7,148 nt of DNA from DASQHM01 sp035632095 (GTDB taxonomy: Bacteria; Pseudomonadota; Alphaproteobacteria; Ferrovibrionales; Ferrovibrionaceae). The stretch covers positions 1 through 7,148 of the forward strand of contig DASQHM010000186.1 of assembly GCA_035632095.1 (NCBI GenBank). Reading direction: 5' to 3'. Shown piece by piece: positions 1 through 5,631 of this stretch. Position numbers and translations under genes: made by a program. The notes beneath the pieces were generated by a model. It saw only the letters and a program-made list of their open reading frames with translations. It had not been told where the DNA came from and made no database searches. How positions within the stretch are numbered: the first letter of the stretch is position 1; every line of letters starts with the position of its first letter.

Positions 1-810
1 CACCCCGACCATGACCCGGCGGCCCGGGTTCCGTAGAATGCCGAGCCCGGTGTCGGCGACGATGCGCATCATTTCCGCATCGTCGCCGTAGTCGTATTCG
101 CGATAGCCGAGGAAGGTGAAATTGTCCGCGCCCATCCATTCGAGCAAGGCGATCGCTTCGCTCGCCTCGTCCGATTCGACCGGCGGCGGGTTGCGCTGCA
201 GATCGCCGATGGTGTCCCGCAGCCGCGCGAGCATGGCGCGCCAATCCGCGACCGAATCCCGCACGTCCGCCAACGCGGCTTGCAGCTTGGCCTCGATCTC
301 GCCGAGCGCATCGGCATTGGTCAATTCGCCGATCTCCACATGCATGAGCGATTCGGGCTTCGCGGCGCCCGCTTGCTCGCCGCCGGCCTCCCGGCGGCGG
401 CCGTCCGCGTCTCTGGATATGTTCACGATGGGATGGATCAGCAGATGTACGCCGTGGCCGAGGCCGGCCAGCGTCATGGCGACGGTGTCCACCAGGAACG
501 GCATATCGTCGTTGACGAGCTGGATCACCGTATGGGCCGAGGACCAGCCGTCCTGTTCGGTGCGCGGGTTGAAGGCGCGGATGCCGGGCGCGCCCTTCGG
601 CCGCATTTCGGCGAATTTCCACAGGCTGACCACGGCGCCATAGAGGCCTTCGACGCTTTGGGACAGCACGTCCTCGGGCGCGACACGCGCGAAAAAGCGG
701 CGCACAAAATCCGCGAGCGCCGGCGATGCCTTGCGTCCCAGGCGCTCGTGCATATGCGCGAGCACCTGCTCGACTCGTTCGGCCAGCCGTTCGTTGGCCT
801 TGGACTGCAT
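1..810 (-). CDS. NAD-specific glutamate dehydrogenase, large bacterial type (N-terminal 270 residues; runs off left edge)
   Basis: The enzyme oxidises L-glutamate to 2-oxoglutarate and ammonia with NAD+ in the cytoplasm, mainly for glutamate catabolism. An uninterrupted leftward frame of exactly 270 codons begins at an ATG at 808-810 and is still open at base 1. Family hallmarks are visible: a helical N-terminus, then NDDMPFLVDTV (residues 100-110), HLLIHPIV (122-129), a charged helical stretch around 165-205, and NFTFLGYREYDY (230-241) followed by GLGIL (255-259). These belong to the regulatory N-terminal region, which contains ACT-like folds, of the roughly 1,600-residue NAD-GDH family. The catalytic domain lies outside the window. 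A purine-rich GAGGGAG ribosome-binding site is 6-8 nt before the ATG. The gene is divergent from the lipoprotein gene, with 118 bp between starts. Identification rests on recalled family motifs and is strong; only the C-terminal five-sixths is unseen. Confidence 0.9.
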   Translation of the reverse strand, partial: MQSKANERLAERVEQVLAHMHERLGRKASPALADFVRRFFARVAPEDVLSQSVEGLYGAVVSLWKFAEMRPKGAPGIRAFNPRTEQDGWSSAHTVIQLVNDDMPFLVDTVAMTLAGLGHGVHLLIHPIVNISRDADGRRREAGGEQAGAAKPESLMHVEIGELTNADALGEIEAKLQAALADVRDSVADWRAMLARLRDTIGDLQRNPPPVESDEASEAIALLEWMGADNFTFLGYREYDYGDDAEMMRIVADTGLGILRNPGRRVMVGV

Positions 811-835
811 GGCGCTTCTCCCTCGACGCTCGGCG

Positions 836-864
836 AGCTTACGTCAGACTCGATGAACGGACAA
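836..864 (-). promoter_or_regulatory. Candidate sigma70-type promoter for the glutamate dehydrogenase gene
   Basis: Read on the minus strand, TTGTCC (859-864) is followed after exactly 17 nt by TAAGCT (836-841), a fair match to -35/-10 elements. Transcription would start near 829, giving a leader of about 20 nt that still contains the ribosome-binding site. Spacing and position are good, but the hexamers are only about 4/6 matches each and no experiment is available, so this is a prediction. Confidence 0.35.
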
Positions 865-928
865 AGACAGTGCACGGCATTCGAGGTGCGCTAAACTGCA
901 CGATCCCTGCCTCGAATGGATTTGCGCC

Positions 929-1204
929 ATGGCTCGTCGGTTCCCGCGCATCGTGTCTTCGGCCGCCGCGTTGGCACTGGTGCTGCTGCTCGCCGCCTGC
1001 GGCCCGCCGGCGAAGGTCGACATCCTGAAGAAATCGGCCAATGCCAAGACCAAGGAGGATCTGGAACAGGCGCTCGGCAAGCCGTCGGACGTCGAAAAGC
1101 TCGGGCCGCTGGAGAAATGGACATATCGCGCCTCCGACGGCTCCGTGGTGTTTCTCATAACCGGCGACACGGTCGCAATCCAGGCGACCGGCGGCTCGAA
1201 ATAG
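929..1204 (+). CDS. Small lipoprotein, possible SmpA/OmlA (BamE)-like fold
   Basis: This is a 91-residue protein with a lipoprotein signal peptide: basic MARR start, hydrophobic core at residues 8-21, then lipobox LAAC with the lipidated Cys at position 24. The mature part is only about 68 residues. It shows a helix rich in Lys/Glu (about 30-48) containing an LGKPSDV segment, then a KWTYRASDGSVVFLITGD stretch that looks like beta strands. That order, a helix with an LG-P motif followed by W-x-Y strands, resembles the SmpA/OmlA/BamE fold of outer-membrane-associated lipoproteins, but the match is weak and from memory. The residue after Cys is Gly, not Asp, which fits outer-membrane sorting in species with a Lol +2 rule. 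The ribosome-binding site is poor (GGA about 8 nt upstream). The stop codon is 16 bp from the convergent kinase stop. The lipoprotein call is firm; the function is unknown. Confidence 0.75.
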   Translation: MARRFPRIVSSAAALALVLLLAACGPPAKVDILKKSANAKTKEDLEQALGKPSDVEKLGPLEKWTYRASDGSVVFLITGDTVAIQATGGSK

Positions 1205-1220
1205 CGCCGATCGCCGAACG

Positions 1221-3185
1221 CTACAACGGCAGCGTCACGGTCACTTTGGTGCCGCGGCCGAGGGCGCTGTCGATGATCAGCGTGCCGCCGTGCAGCTCGA
1301 TCAGCGCCTTGCTGATGGCGAGGCCGAGGCCTGAGCCCTCCTGACGCCGGGTCATCACGTTGTCCACTTGCTCGAAAGGCTTGGCCAAGCGGGTCAGATC
1401 GTTCTCGGCGATGCCGATGCCGGTATCTTCGACCGAAATCAAAAGCCGTTCGGGGGCAAGGTTGCCGTCGACGGTGACGCTGCCCCCCTTCGGGGTGAAC
1501 TTGATGGCGTTCGAAAGCAAATTCAGCAGGACCTGGCGTACCGCCCGCCGGTCGATGCGCATCTTCGGCAGATCGGACGATGCGTTGTTGATGAGCCAGA
1601 CGCCGGCCTGCGCCGCATTGACCGACACCAGGCGGACCACCTCGCCGATCAGCTCGCCCGGCGATACGTCTTCGGGCGCGAGCTGATAGCGTCCCGCCTC
1701 GATCCGGGACATGTCTAGAATGTCGTTGATCAGCTCCAGCAAATGGCGGCCGCTGCGTTGGATGTCTTCCGCGTACTCGATGTACTTGGGCGTGCCGAGC
1801 CGGCCGAGCAGCTCGCTGGCGATGATCTCGGAGAAGCCGATCACCGCATTGAGCGGCGTGCGGAGCTCGTGACTCATGTTGGCGAGAAAATTCGACTTGG
1901 CGCGATTGCTCGCTTCGGCCTGTTCCTTGGCGGCGATCAGCTCGGTTTCGATGCGCCGTTGCTCGGTGACGTTGCGGGCGCTGCCGAGCAGGCGGACGAT
2001 GTTGCCTTTGGCGTCGCGCATGGGCACCAGCGTCGTGTCCCAGATCTCCGGTCCGCGGGAGATGTCGATTTCGTCGAGGAACCGTTGGGGCGCCCCGGCC
2101 GCCAGACAATCGCGGTAGTGCCCGACAAACTGTTGCGCCAGTTCCGGCGTGAGGCATTGCTCCGGCGTCTTTCCCAGAAAATGCGCATCCGAAATGTTCG
2201 CCGCCGCGCGATGGGCGGGATTGCGAGCCTCGTAGACGAAGCGGCCGCCGGGCTCGACCCGCACTACGAACAGCGCCTCGGGCGAGTGCTGGAAATAGCT
2301 GGCGAAGCGCTCTTCGCTGTCGCGCAGCGCCTGCTCGCGCGCCTTCGCCTCGGTGATGTCGGTGCCGAGGGTGACGTAGCCGCCTTCGGAGGTGCGGCGT
2401 TCGAGGATGCGGAGCCAGCGGTCGCCGCCGACGGAACGCTCGATGGGCGGACCCGGATTGCGATGCGTCTCCAGACGCTCCGCCAGCCACGATGCCTTGT
2501 CCGCGCCGGCCTCTTGCACCAAACCGCTGTCCCACGCCATGCCGGCGAGTTCGGTGAAACTCAAGCCCGAGCGGATCTTGTCGGCCATGCGCGAGTAGGT
2601 AGCCAGATAGGCGTCGTTGAAGGCAACCAGGCGATCGCTTTCGTCGTAATAGACCAGCGCGTCCGGCAGGCTTTGGATCGCGTCGATCAAACGGCGGTGG
2701 GCCCGCTCGGCATCGCTCCGGCTTTTCTCCAGATCCATCTCGCGCCGCTTGAGCTCGGTTACGTCCGTGCGAATGAGCACCACGCCGCCGTTGGCGATCG
2801 GCATTTCCCGGGTCTGCAGCCAGCGCCCATCGCGGTTCTGCCGTTCGATGGATTGCGACCAGTCGCGGTGCGCGCGCATGCGATGCTCGATCCATTCGTT
2901 TTCACGGCCAGGCGCGATATTCAATCCGCCCAGACGAACCGAGTGCTCGAGCAACTCGCGAAACGTCACGCCGGGAACCAACACATCCGCCAGCCCCGGC
3001 GTCATCGTGCGCAGACGCCTGTTGCACATGACCAGGCGATCGTCCGCATCGAAAATGGCGAAGCCGTCGTCGATGCTCTCGAGGGCTTGACGCAGGAGCA
3101 ATTCGGTTGCGTCCGTGGCCTCGACCGGTGTCGTCGCCGGGTCTGCGCTACCGCCCGGCAGCGTTACGGCCCTAGTCAGATTCAC
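1221..3185 (-). CDS. Cytoplasmic sensor histidine kinase with three PAS domains
   Basis: This 654-residue kinase autophosphorylates on His and passes phosphate to a response regulator not seen here. Order of parts: PAS 1 (about 30-145, with GFAIFDADDRLV), PAS 2 (about 165-280, with DALVYYDESDRLV), PAS 3 (about 290-408), a helical linker, HisKA (about 430-495) and HATPase (about 545-654). Key residues are the H-box FLANMSHELRTPLN with phospho-acceptor His439, the N-box LLSNAIKF with Asn559, G1 box DTGIGI (587-592), F-box PFEQ (603-606) and G2 box GSGLGL (617-622). There is no signal peptide or membrane helix, so it should sense an internal signal. No receiver domain follows. The GTG start at 3183-3185 is fixed by an in-frame TGA three codons upstream, and a GGGGGG ribosome-binding site sits 9 nt before it. 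It is divergent from the PQQ dehydrogenase gene, so control of that cluster is possible but is inference. The ligands of the PAS domains cannot be read from sequence. Confidence 0.95.
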   Translation of the reverse strand: MNLTRAVTLPGGSADPATTPVEATDATELLLRQALESIDDGFAIFDADDRLVMCNRRLRTMTPGLADVLVPGVTFRELLEHSVRLGGLNIAPGRENEWIEHRMRAHRDWSQSIERQNRDGRWLQTREMPIANGGVVLIRTDVTELKRREMDLEKSRSDAERAHRRLIDAIQSLPDALVYYDESDRLVAFNDAYLATYSRMADKIRSGLSFTELAGMAWDSGLVQEAGADKASWLAERLETHRNPGPPIERSVGGDRWLRILERRTSEGGYVTLGTDITEAKAREQALRDSEERFASYFQHSPEALFVVRVEPGGRFVYEARNPAHRAAANISDAHFLGKTPEQCLTPELAQQFVGHYRDCLAAGAPQRFLDEIDISRGPEIWDTTLVPMRDAKGNIVRLLGSARNVTEQRRIETELIAAKEQAEASNRAKSNFLANMSHELRTPLNAVIGFSEIIASELLGRLGTPKYIEYAEDIQRSGRHLLELINDILDMSRIEAGRYQLAPEDVSPGELIGEVVRLVSVNAAQAGVWLINNASSDLPKMRIDRRAVRQVLLNLLSNAIKFTPKGGSVTVDGNLAPERLLISVEDTGIGIAENDLTRLAKPFEQVDNVMTRRQEGSGLGLAISKALIELHGGTLIIDSALGRGTKVTVTLPL

Positions 3186-3327
3186 AGTGGGTCACCCCCC
3201 AATCGGCCTTGAACGAGGCCGGGATGGACCAATTCTACAAATGGCTTGCCCGATATGCCCCAGGCATCCCCGTTCGTGGTTCCGCTCTTCCGGACCAGTG
3301 TCGCGGGCGGCGAGGTAAAATATCGTT

Positions 3328-3348
3328 AACCGATCGCGGAACCGATCG
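3328..3348. repeat. Tandem direct repeat AACCGATCG x2 (possible regulator site)
   Basis: AACCGATCG occurs at 3328-3336 and again at 3340-3348, a 12-bp period of slightly more than one helical turn. Each copy contains the palindrome CGATCG. It directly follows the AT-rich island between two divergent genes, a typical place for an operator. The repeat is seen directly; binding by a regulator is inference, and chance is possible for a motif of this length. Confidence 0.35.
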
Positions 3349-3417
3349 AGCTCCAGATCCGGTCCCCAGAATTTCGCGCCAGGGTGGTGCCCGCCGATCG
3401 GACCCCAGGAGAGTGGC

Positions 3418-3446
3418 TGGTCAAGCGCATTCACCTTGTCTAAACT
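3418..3446 (+). promoter_or_regulatory. Candidate promoter for the PQQ dehydrogenase cluster
   Basis: TGGTCA (3418-3423) and TAAACT (3441-3446) are separated by 17 nt and each match the sigma70 consensus at 4 of 6 positions. Transcription would begin near 3453, giving a leader of about 54 nt that holds the 13-bp palindrome and the ribosome-binding site. This is the best-spaced pair I see upstream of the gene, but it is not a strong match, and an activator-dependent promoter would be expected for such a cluster. Confidence 0.3.
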
Positions 3447-3469
3447 CTTGCAAAAGTGACGCGTTTCCA

Positions 3470-3482
3470 GGGCTTGAAGCCC
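3470..3482. repeat. 13-bp palindrome GGGCTTGAAGCCC in the dehydrogenase leader
   Basis: Two perfect 6-bp arms, GGGCTT (3470-3475) and AAGCCC (3477-3482), flank one central base. The site ends 8 nt before the purine-rich ribosome-binding sequence. As RNA it could form a 5-bp stem with a three-base loop; as DNA it could be a dimeric regulator site. It shows no run of T and is not a terminator. Confidence 0.35.
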
Positions 3483-3490
3483 ATAAACAC

Positions 3491-3498
3491 AGGGGAGG
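3491..3498 (+). promoter_or_regulatory. Strong ribosome-binding site that fixes the dehydrogenase start
   Basis: AGGGGAGG ends 8 nt before the ATG at 3507. It decides against an in-frame GTG at 3456, whose extra 17 residues would precede and spoil an otherwise perfect secretion signal beginning MRRWLIAAAV. Confidence 0.8.
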
Positions 3499-3506
3499 AA
3501 CTGCTG

Positions 3507-5180
3507 ATGCGACGTTGGTTAATTGCGGCTGCCGTGGCAGCGCTGGTGCCCATAGGGGCCCAGGCGCAGACCGCGGACGAACTGGCCAAGGGTGCCAGCG
3601 ATACCCATAACGTCGTCAACTACGGCATGGGCTATTCGCAGCTCCGCTACAGCACCTTGACCCAGATCAACAAGCAGACGGTCAAGCGGCTGGTGCCGGC
3701 CTGGACCTATAGCCTGGACGACAATCGAAGCGAAGAGTCTCAGCCGATCGTCTACAAGGGCGTCATCTACATCACCACCAACGCCGCGACCATGGCGGTG
3801 GACGCCAAGACCGGCCGGCAAATCTGGAAGGCCAAGGTCGAGTATCCGCCGGAGACGGCGCGCGTGGTGTGCTGCGGCATCATCAACCGCGGCGTGGCGA
3901 TCTACGACGGCAAGTTGTTCCGCACCACGCTCGATGCCAACGTGATCGCGCTCGACGCCAAGACCGGCAAGCAGCTTTGGAAGCAGAACGCCGCCGACAT
4001 TCACGCCGGCTATTCCGCGACCCTGGCGCCGCTCGTGGCCGACGGCGTGGTCATCACCGGCATCTCCGGCGCCGAGCTCGGCATTCGCGGCTTCATCGAC
4101 GGCTGGGACCCGGCGGACGGCAAGCATCTGTGGCGCACCTACACCACGGCGCTGCCGAACGAGCCTCATGGCGACACCTGGGCCGGCGATTCGGCGACCC
4201 ATGGCGGCGGCTCCACCTGGATCACCGGCTCGTTCGACCCCGAGCTGCACACCGTCTATTGGGGCATCGGCAATCCGGGTTCGTTCAACGCGGCCACGCG
4301 CAAGGGCGACAACCTCTACACCGACTCGATCCTGGCGCTCGACCCGAAGACCGGCAAGATCAAGTGGTATTACCAGCAGACGCCGAACGATCCCTTCGAC
4401 TACGACTCGATCCAGGAGCTCGTGTTGACGACCCTGAAGGTCGGTGGCAAGCCGACCAAGGTGCTGATGCAGGCCAACAAGAACGGCTTCTTCTACGTGC
4501 TCGACCGCACCAACGGCAAGCTGCTCGCGGCCAATCCGTTTGTCAAAAACGTAAATTGGGCCAAGGGCATCGACATGAAGACGGGTCGGCCGATCGAGAC
4601 CGACCTAGGGGCGAAGGCGCGGGCAGGCGAGAAAATCTCGGTGTGGCCGTCGGCGTTCGGCGGCAAGAACTGGTTCCCGATGTCCTACAATCCGAAGACC
4701 GGCCTTGCCTATGCCAACACTCTCGACATCGGCATGAACTACAAGTCGGTTCCCGCGGAGTATAAGGCCGGCGAGTTCTATTTCGGCATCGACTTGACCT
4801 TGGGCTTCGACTTCCCGCCGAACAATGCTCCGCGCGGCTATCTGGAGGCGATCGATCCGCTCACCGGCAAGGCGAAGTGGTCGAAGCCGAGCGCATTGCC
4901 GCGTTGGTCGGGCGTGCTCTCGACCGCCGGCGGCGTGGTCTTCACCGGCCAGCTCACCGGCGAGTTCGTGGCGTTCGACGCGGATACCGGCGCGGAACTC
5001 TGGTCGTACCAGACCGGCGCCGGCATCGAAGGCCAGCCCGTCACCTGGGAGCAGGATGGAACGCAGTACGTGGCCGTCACCAGCGGCTACGGCGGCGCTT
5101 ACGTGATCTTCACCGGCGACGAGCGGCTGGCGGCGACGCCGACCGGCGGCTCGCTCTGGGTCTTCAAGGTGATGAAGTAA
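3507..5180 (+). CDS. Periplasmic PQQ-dependent alcohol dehydrogenase with lanthanide-type Asp-x-Asp site
   Basis: This 557-residue quinoprotein oxidises a primary alcohol to aldehyde in the periplasm and passes electrons to cytochrome c. A Sec signal peptide ends near AQA (18-20). The eight-bladed propeller is marked by repeated tryptophan-docking motifs such as AVDAKTGRQIW (97-107), ALDAKTGKQLW (148-158), ALDPKTGKIKW (277-287), AIDPLTGKAKW (448-458) and AFDADTGAELW (489-499). Active-site residues seen: the vicinal Cys122-Cys123 pair, Glu190 (in AELGIRG), Trp238 below PQQ, Asn256, catalytic Asp298, Arg333, and an NW pair at 388-389. Asp300, two residues after the catalytic Asp, is the residue that marks lanthanide-dependent members (XoxF, PedH, ExaF); calcium enzymes have Ala, Ser or Thr there. 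N-terminal NYGMG and C-terminal GGSLWVFK resemble ExaA/PedE/PedH more than XoxF. No haem domain is fused, and the cytochrome is encoded downstream. It is shorter than ExaA (about 620), mainly through a shortened loop around 215-235. Substrate is unknown. Confidence 0.93.
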   Translation: MRRWLIAAAVAALVPIGAQAQTADELAKGASDTHNVVNYGMGYSQLRYSTLTQINKQTVKRLVPAWTYSLDDNRSEESQPIVYKGVIYITTNAATMAVDAKTGRQIWKAKVEYPPETARVVCCGIINRGVAIYDGKLFRTTLDANVIALDAKTGKQLWKQNAADIHAGYSATLAPLVADGVVITGISGAELGIRGFIDGWDPADGKHLWRTYTTALPNEPHGDTWAGDSATHGGGSTWITGSFDPELHTVYWGIGNPGSFNAATRKGDNLYTDSILALDPKTGKIKWYYQQTPNDPFDYDSIQELVLTTLKVGGKPTKVLMQANKNGFFYVLDRTNGKLLAANPFVKNVNWAKGIDMKTGRPIETDLGAKARAGEKISVWPSAFGGKNWFPMSYNPKTGLAYANTLDIGMNYKSVPAEYKAGEFYFGIDLTLGFDFPPNNAPRGYLEAIDPLTGKAKWSKPSALPRWSGVLSTAGGVVFTGQLTGEFVAFDADTGAELWSYQTGAGIEGQPVTWEQDGTQYVAVTSGYGGAYVIFTGDERLAATPTGGSLWVFKVMK

Positions 5181-5197
5181 GTCGATCGAGACGTGAT

Positions 5198-5229
5198 GGA
5201 GGCCGCCGGTCGGCGGCCTCCGTTTTTTT
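5198..5229 (+). terminator. Rho-independent terminator after the dehydrogenase gene
   Basis: A perfect 10-bp stem, GGAGGCCGCC (5198-5207) pairing with GGCGGCCTCC (5212-5221), has a GGTC loop and is followed one base later by seven T (5223-5229). It begins 17 nt after the dehydrogenase stop. The next gene starts only 33 nt beyond it, so the cytochrome and J-protein genes depend on readthrough or on a promoter overlapping this structure. Confidence 0.92.
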
Positions 5230-5262
5230 CGGTCTGGTTCCTCAAGCTCCGGTGCTGTTGCG

Positions 5263-5631
5263 ATGCTCGTGCCATGGAGGGCGACAGCGGCGATTCTGGC
5301 AGCGCTGTTCGCGGGTACTGGTGTTGCTCATGCCGCCGAGCAGACAACGCCGAACGTCACGGTCGCGAATACAGGCACCGCGGACAAAAATCTCGCCGCG
5401 AAGGGGCACGCGCTTTATCAGCGCCATTGCCAGCGTTGCCACGGACCGGACATGGTCAATCCGGGCACCGTTTCCTTTGACCTGCGGAAGTTTCCCGAGG
5501 ACGAGAAGCCCCGATTCCTCAATTCCGTCACGCACGGCAAGAACAACCGCATGCCCGCCTGGGGCGACCTGTTGAAGACGGACGAAATGGAGGCCCTATG
5601 GGCCTATGTGATGACGCGAGGCAAGCCATGA
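5263..5631 (+). CDS. Periplasmic monohaem c-type cytochrome (cL/XoxG-like), partner of the PQQ dehydrogenase
   Basis: This 122-residue protein has a Sec signal peptide (cleavage after AHA, 22-24) and one haem-attachment motif CQRCH (Cys56, Cys59, His60). The likely distal ligand is Met97, in NRMPAWGDLL. The order GHALYQRHCQRCHG, then VSFDLRKFP, then HGKNNRMPAWGD, then a helix ending ALWAYV is typical of class I cytochromes that accept electrons from PQQ alcohol dehydrogenases (cytochrome cL / XoxG / ExaB group). It is shorter than many XoxG proteins (about 170-200 residues). No good ribosome-binding site precedes the ATG at 5263; an in-frame GTG at 5269 is an alternative and changes only the signal peptide. 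The gene starts just past a strong terminator, and its TGA overlaps the ATG of the next gene. It should carry electrons to a terminal oxidase encoded elsewhere. Confidence 0.9.
   Translation: MLVPWRATAAILAALFAGTGVAHAAEQTTPNVTVANTGTADKNLAAKGHALYQRHCQRCHGPDMVNPGTVSFDLRKFPEDEKPRFLNSVTHGKNNRMPAWGDLLKTDEMEALWAYVMTRGKP

Larger units (their letters stand above)
3186..3506. other. Divergent intergenic region between kinase and PQQ dehydrogenase genes
   Basis: These 321 bp carry the leaders of both flanking genes and no convincing coding region. The open frames here lack ribosome-binding sites and recognisable protein. Visible elements, from left to right: a hairpin CGGCCT/AGGCCG (3204-3221) in the kinase leader; an AT-rich island at 3315-3329 that stands out in this GC-rich DNA and includes TAAAAT (3316-3321); two direct copies of AACCGATCG; a candidate promoter at 3418-3446; a short palindrome GGGCTTGAAGCCC; and the strong ribosome-binding site of the dehydrogenase gene. 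The region is long enough for two promoters with regulator sites between them. Confidence 0.6.

Noticed and set aside
868..897. TAAACT at 892-897 as the -10 element of a lipoprotein promoter
   Set aside because: No acceptable -35 sequence is found 16-18 nt upstream.
1202..1223. Inverted repeat TAGCG/CGCTA spanning both stop codons of the convergent genes, as a terminator
   Set aside because: Only 5 bp of stem with a 12-nt loop and no T run, so it is too weak to call.
844..2895. 683-codon minus-strand open frame overlapping the kinase
   Set aside because: It is a different frame of the same strand as the clear kinase, is rich in Arg/Ala/Gly/Pro with no domain, and exists because stop codons are rare in GC-rich off-frames.
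1743..3212. 489-codon plus-strand open frame antisense to the kinase
   Set aside because: It mirrors the codon bias of the kinase gene, shows no recognisable motif or ribosome-binding site, and overlaps a confidently identified gene completely.
3456..3506. GTG at 3456 as start of the PQQ dehydrogenase
   Set aside because: It lacks a ribosome-binding site and would place 17 residues before a normal signal peptide; the ATG at 3507 has a strong site 8 nt upstream.
3209..3610. 133-codon plus-strand frame across the divergent intergenic region
   Set aside because: Composition is unlike a protein, there is no ribosome-binding site, and it runs out of frame into the dehydrogenase signal peptide.
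5598..5627. ATG at 5598 as start of the J-like protein
   Set aside because: It adds ten non-signal residues inside the cytochrome gene; the ATG at 5628 has GAGG at the right distance and a clean signal peptide.
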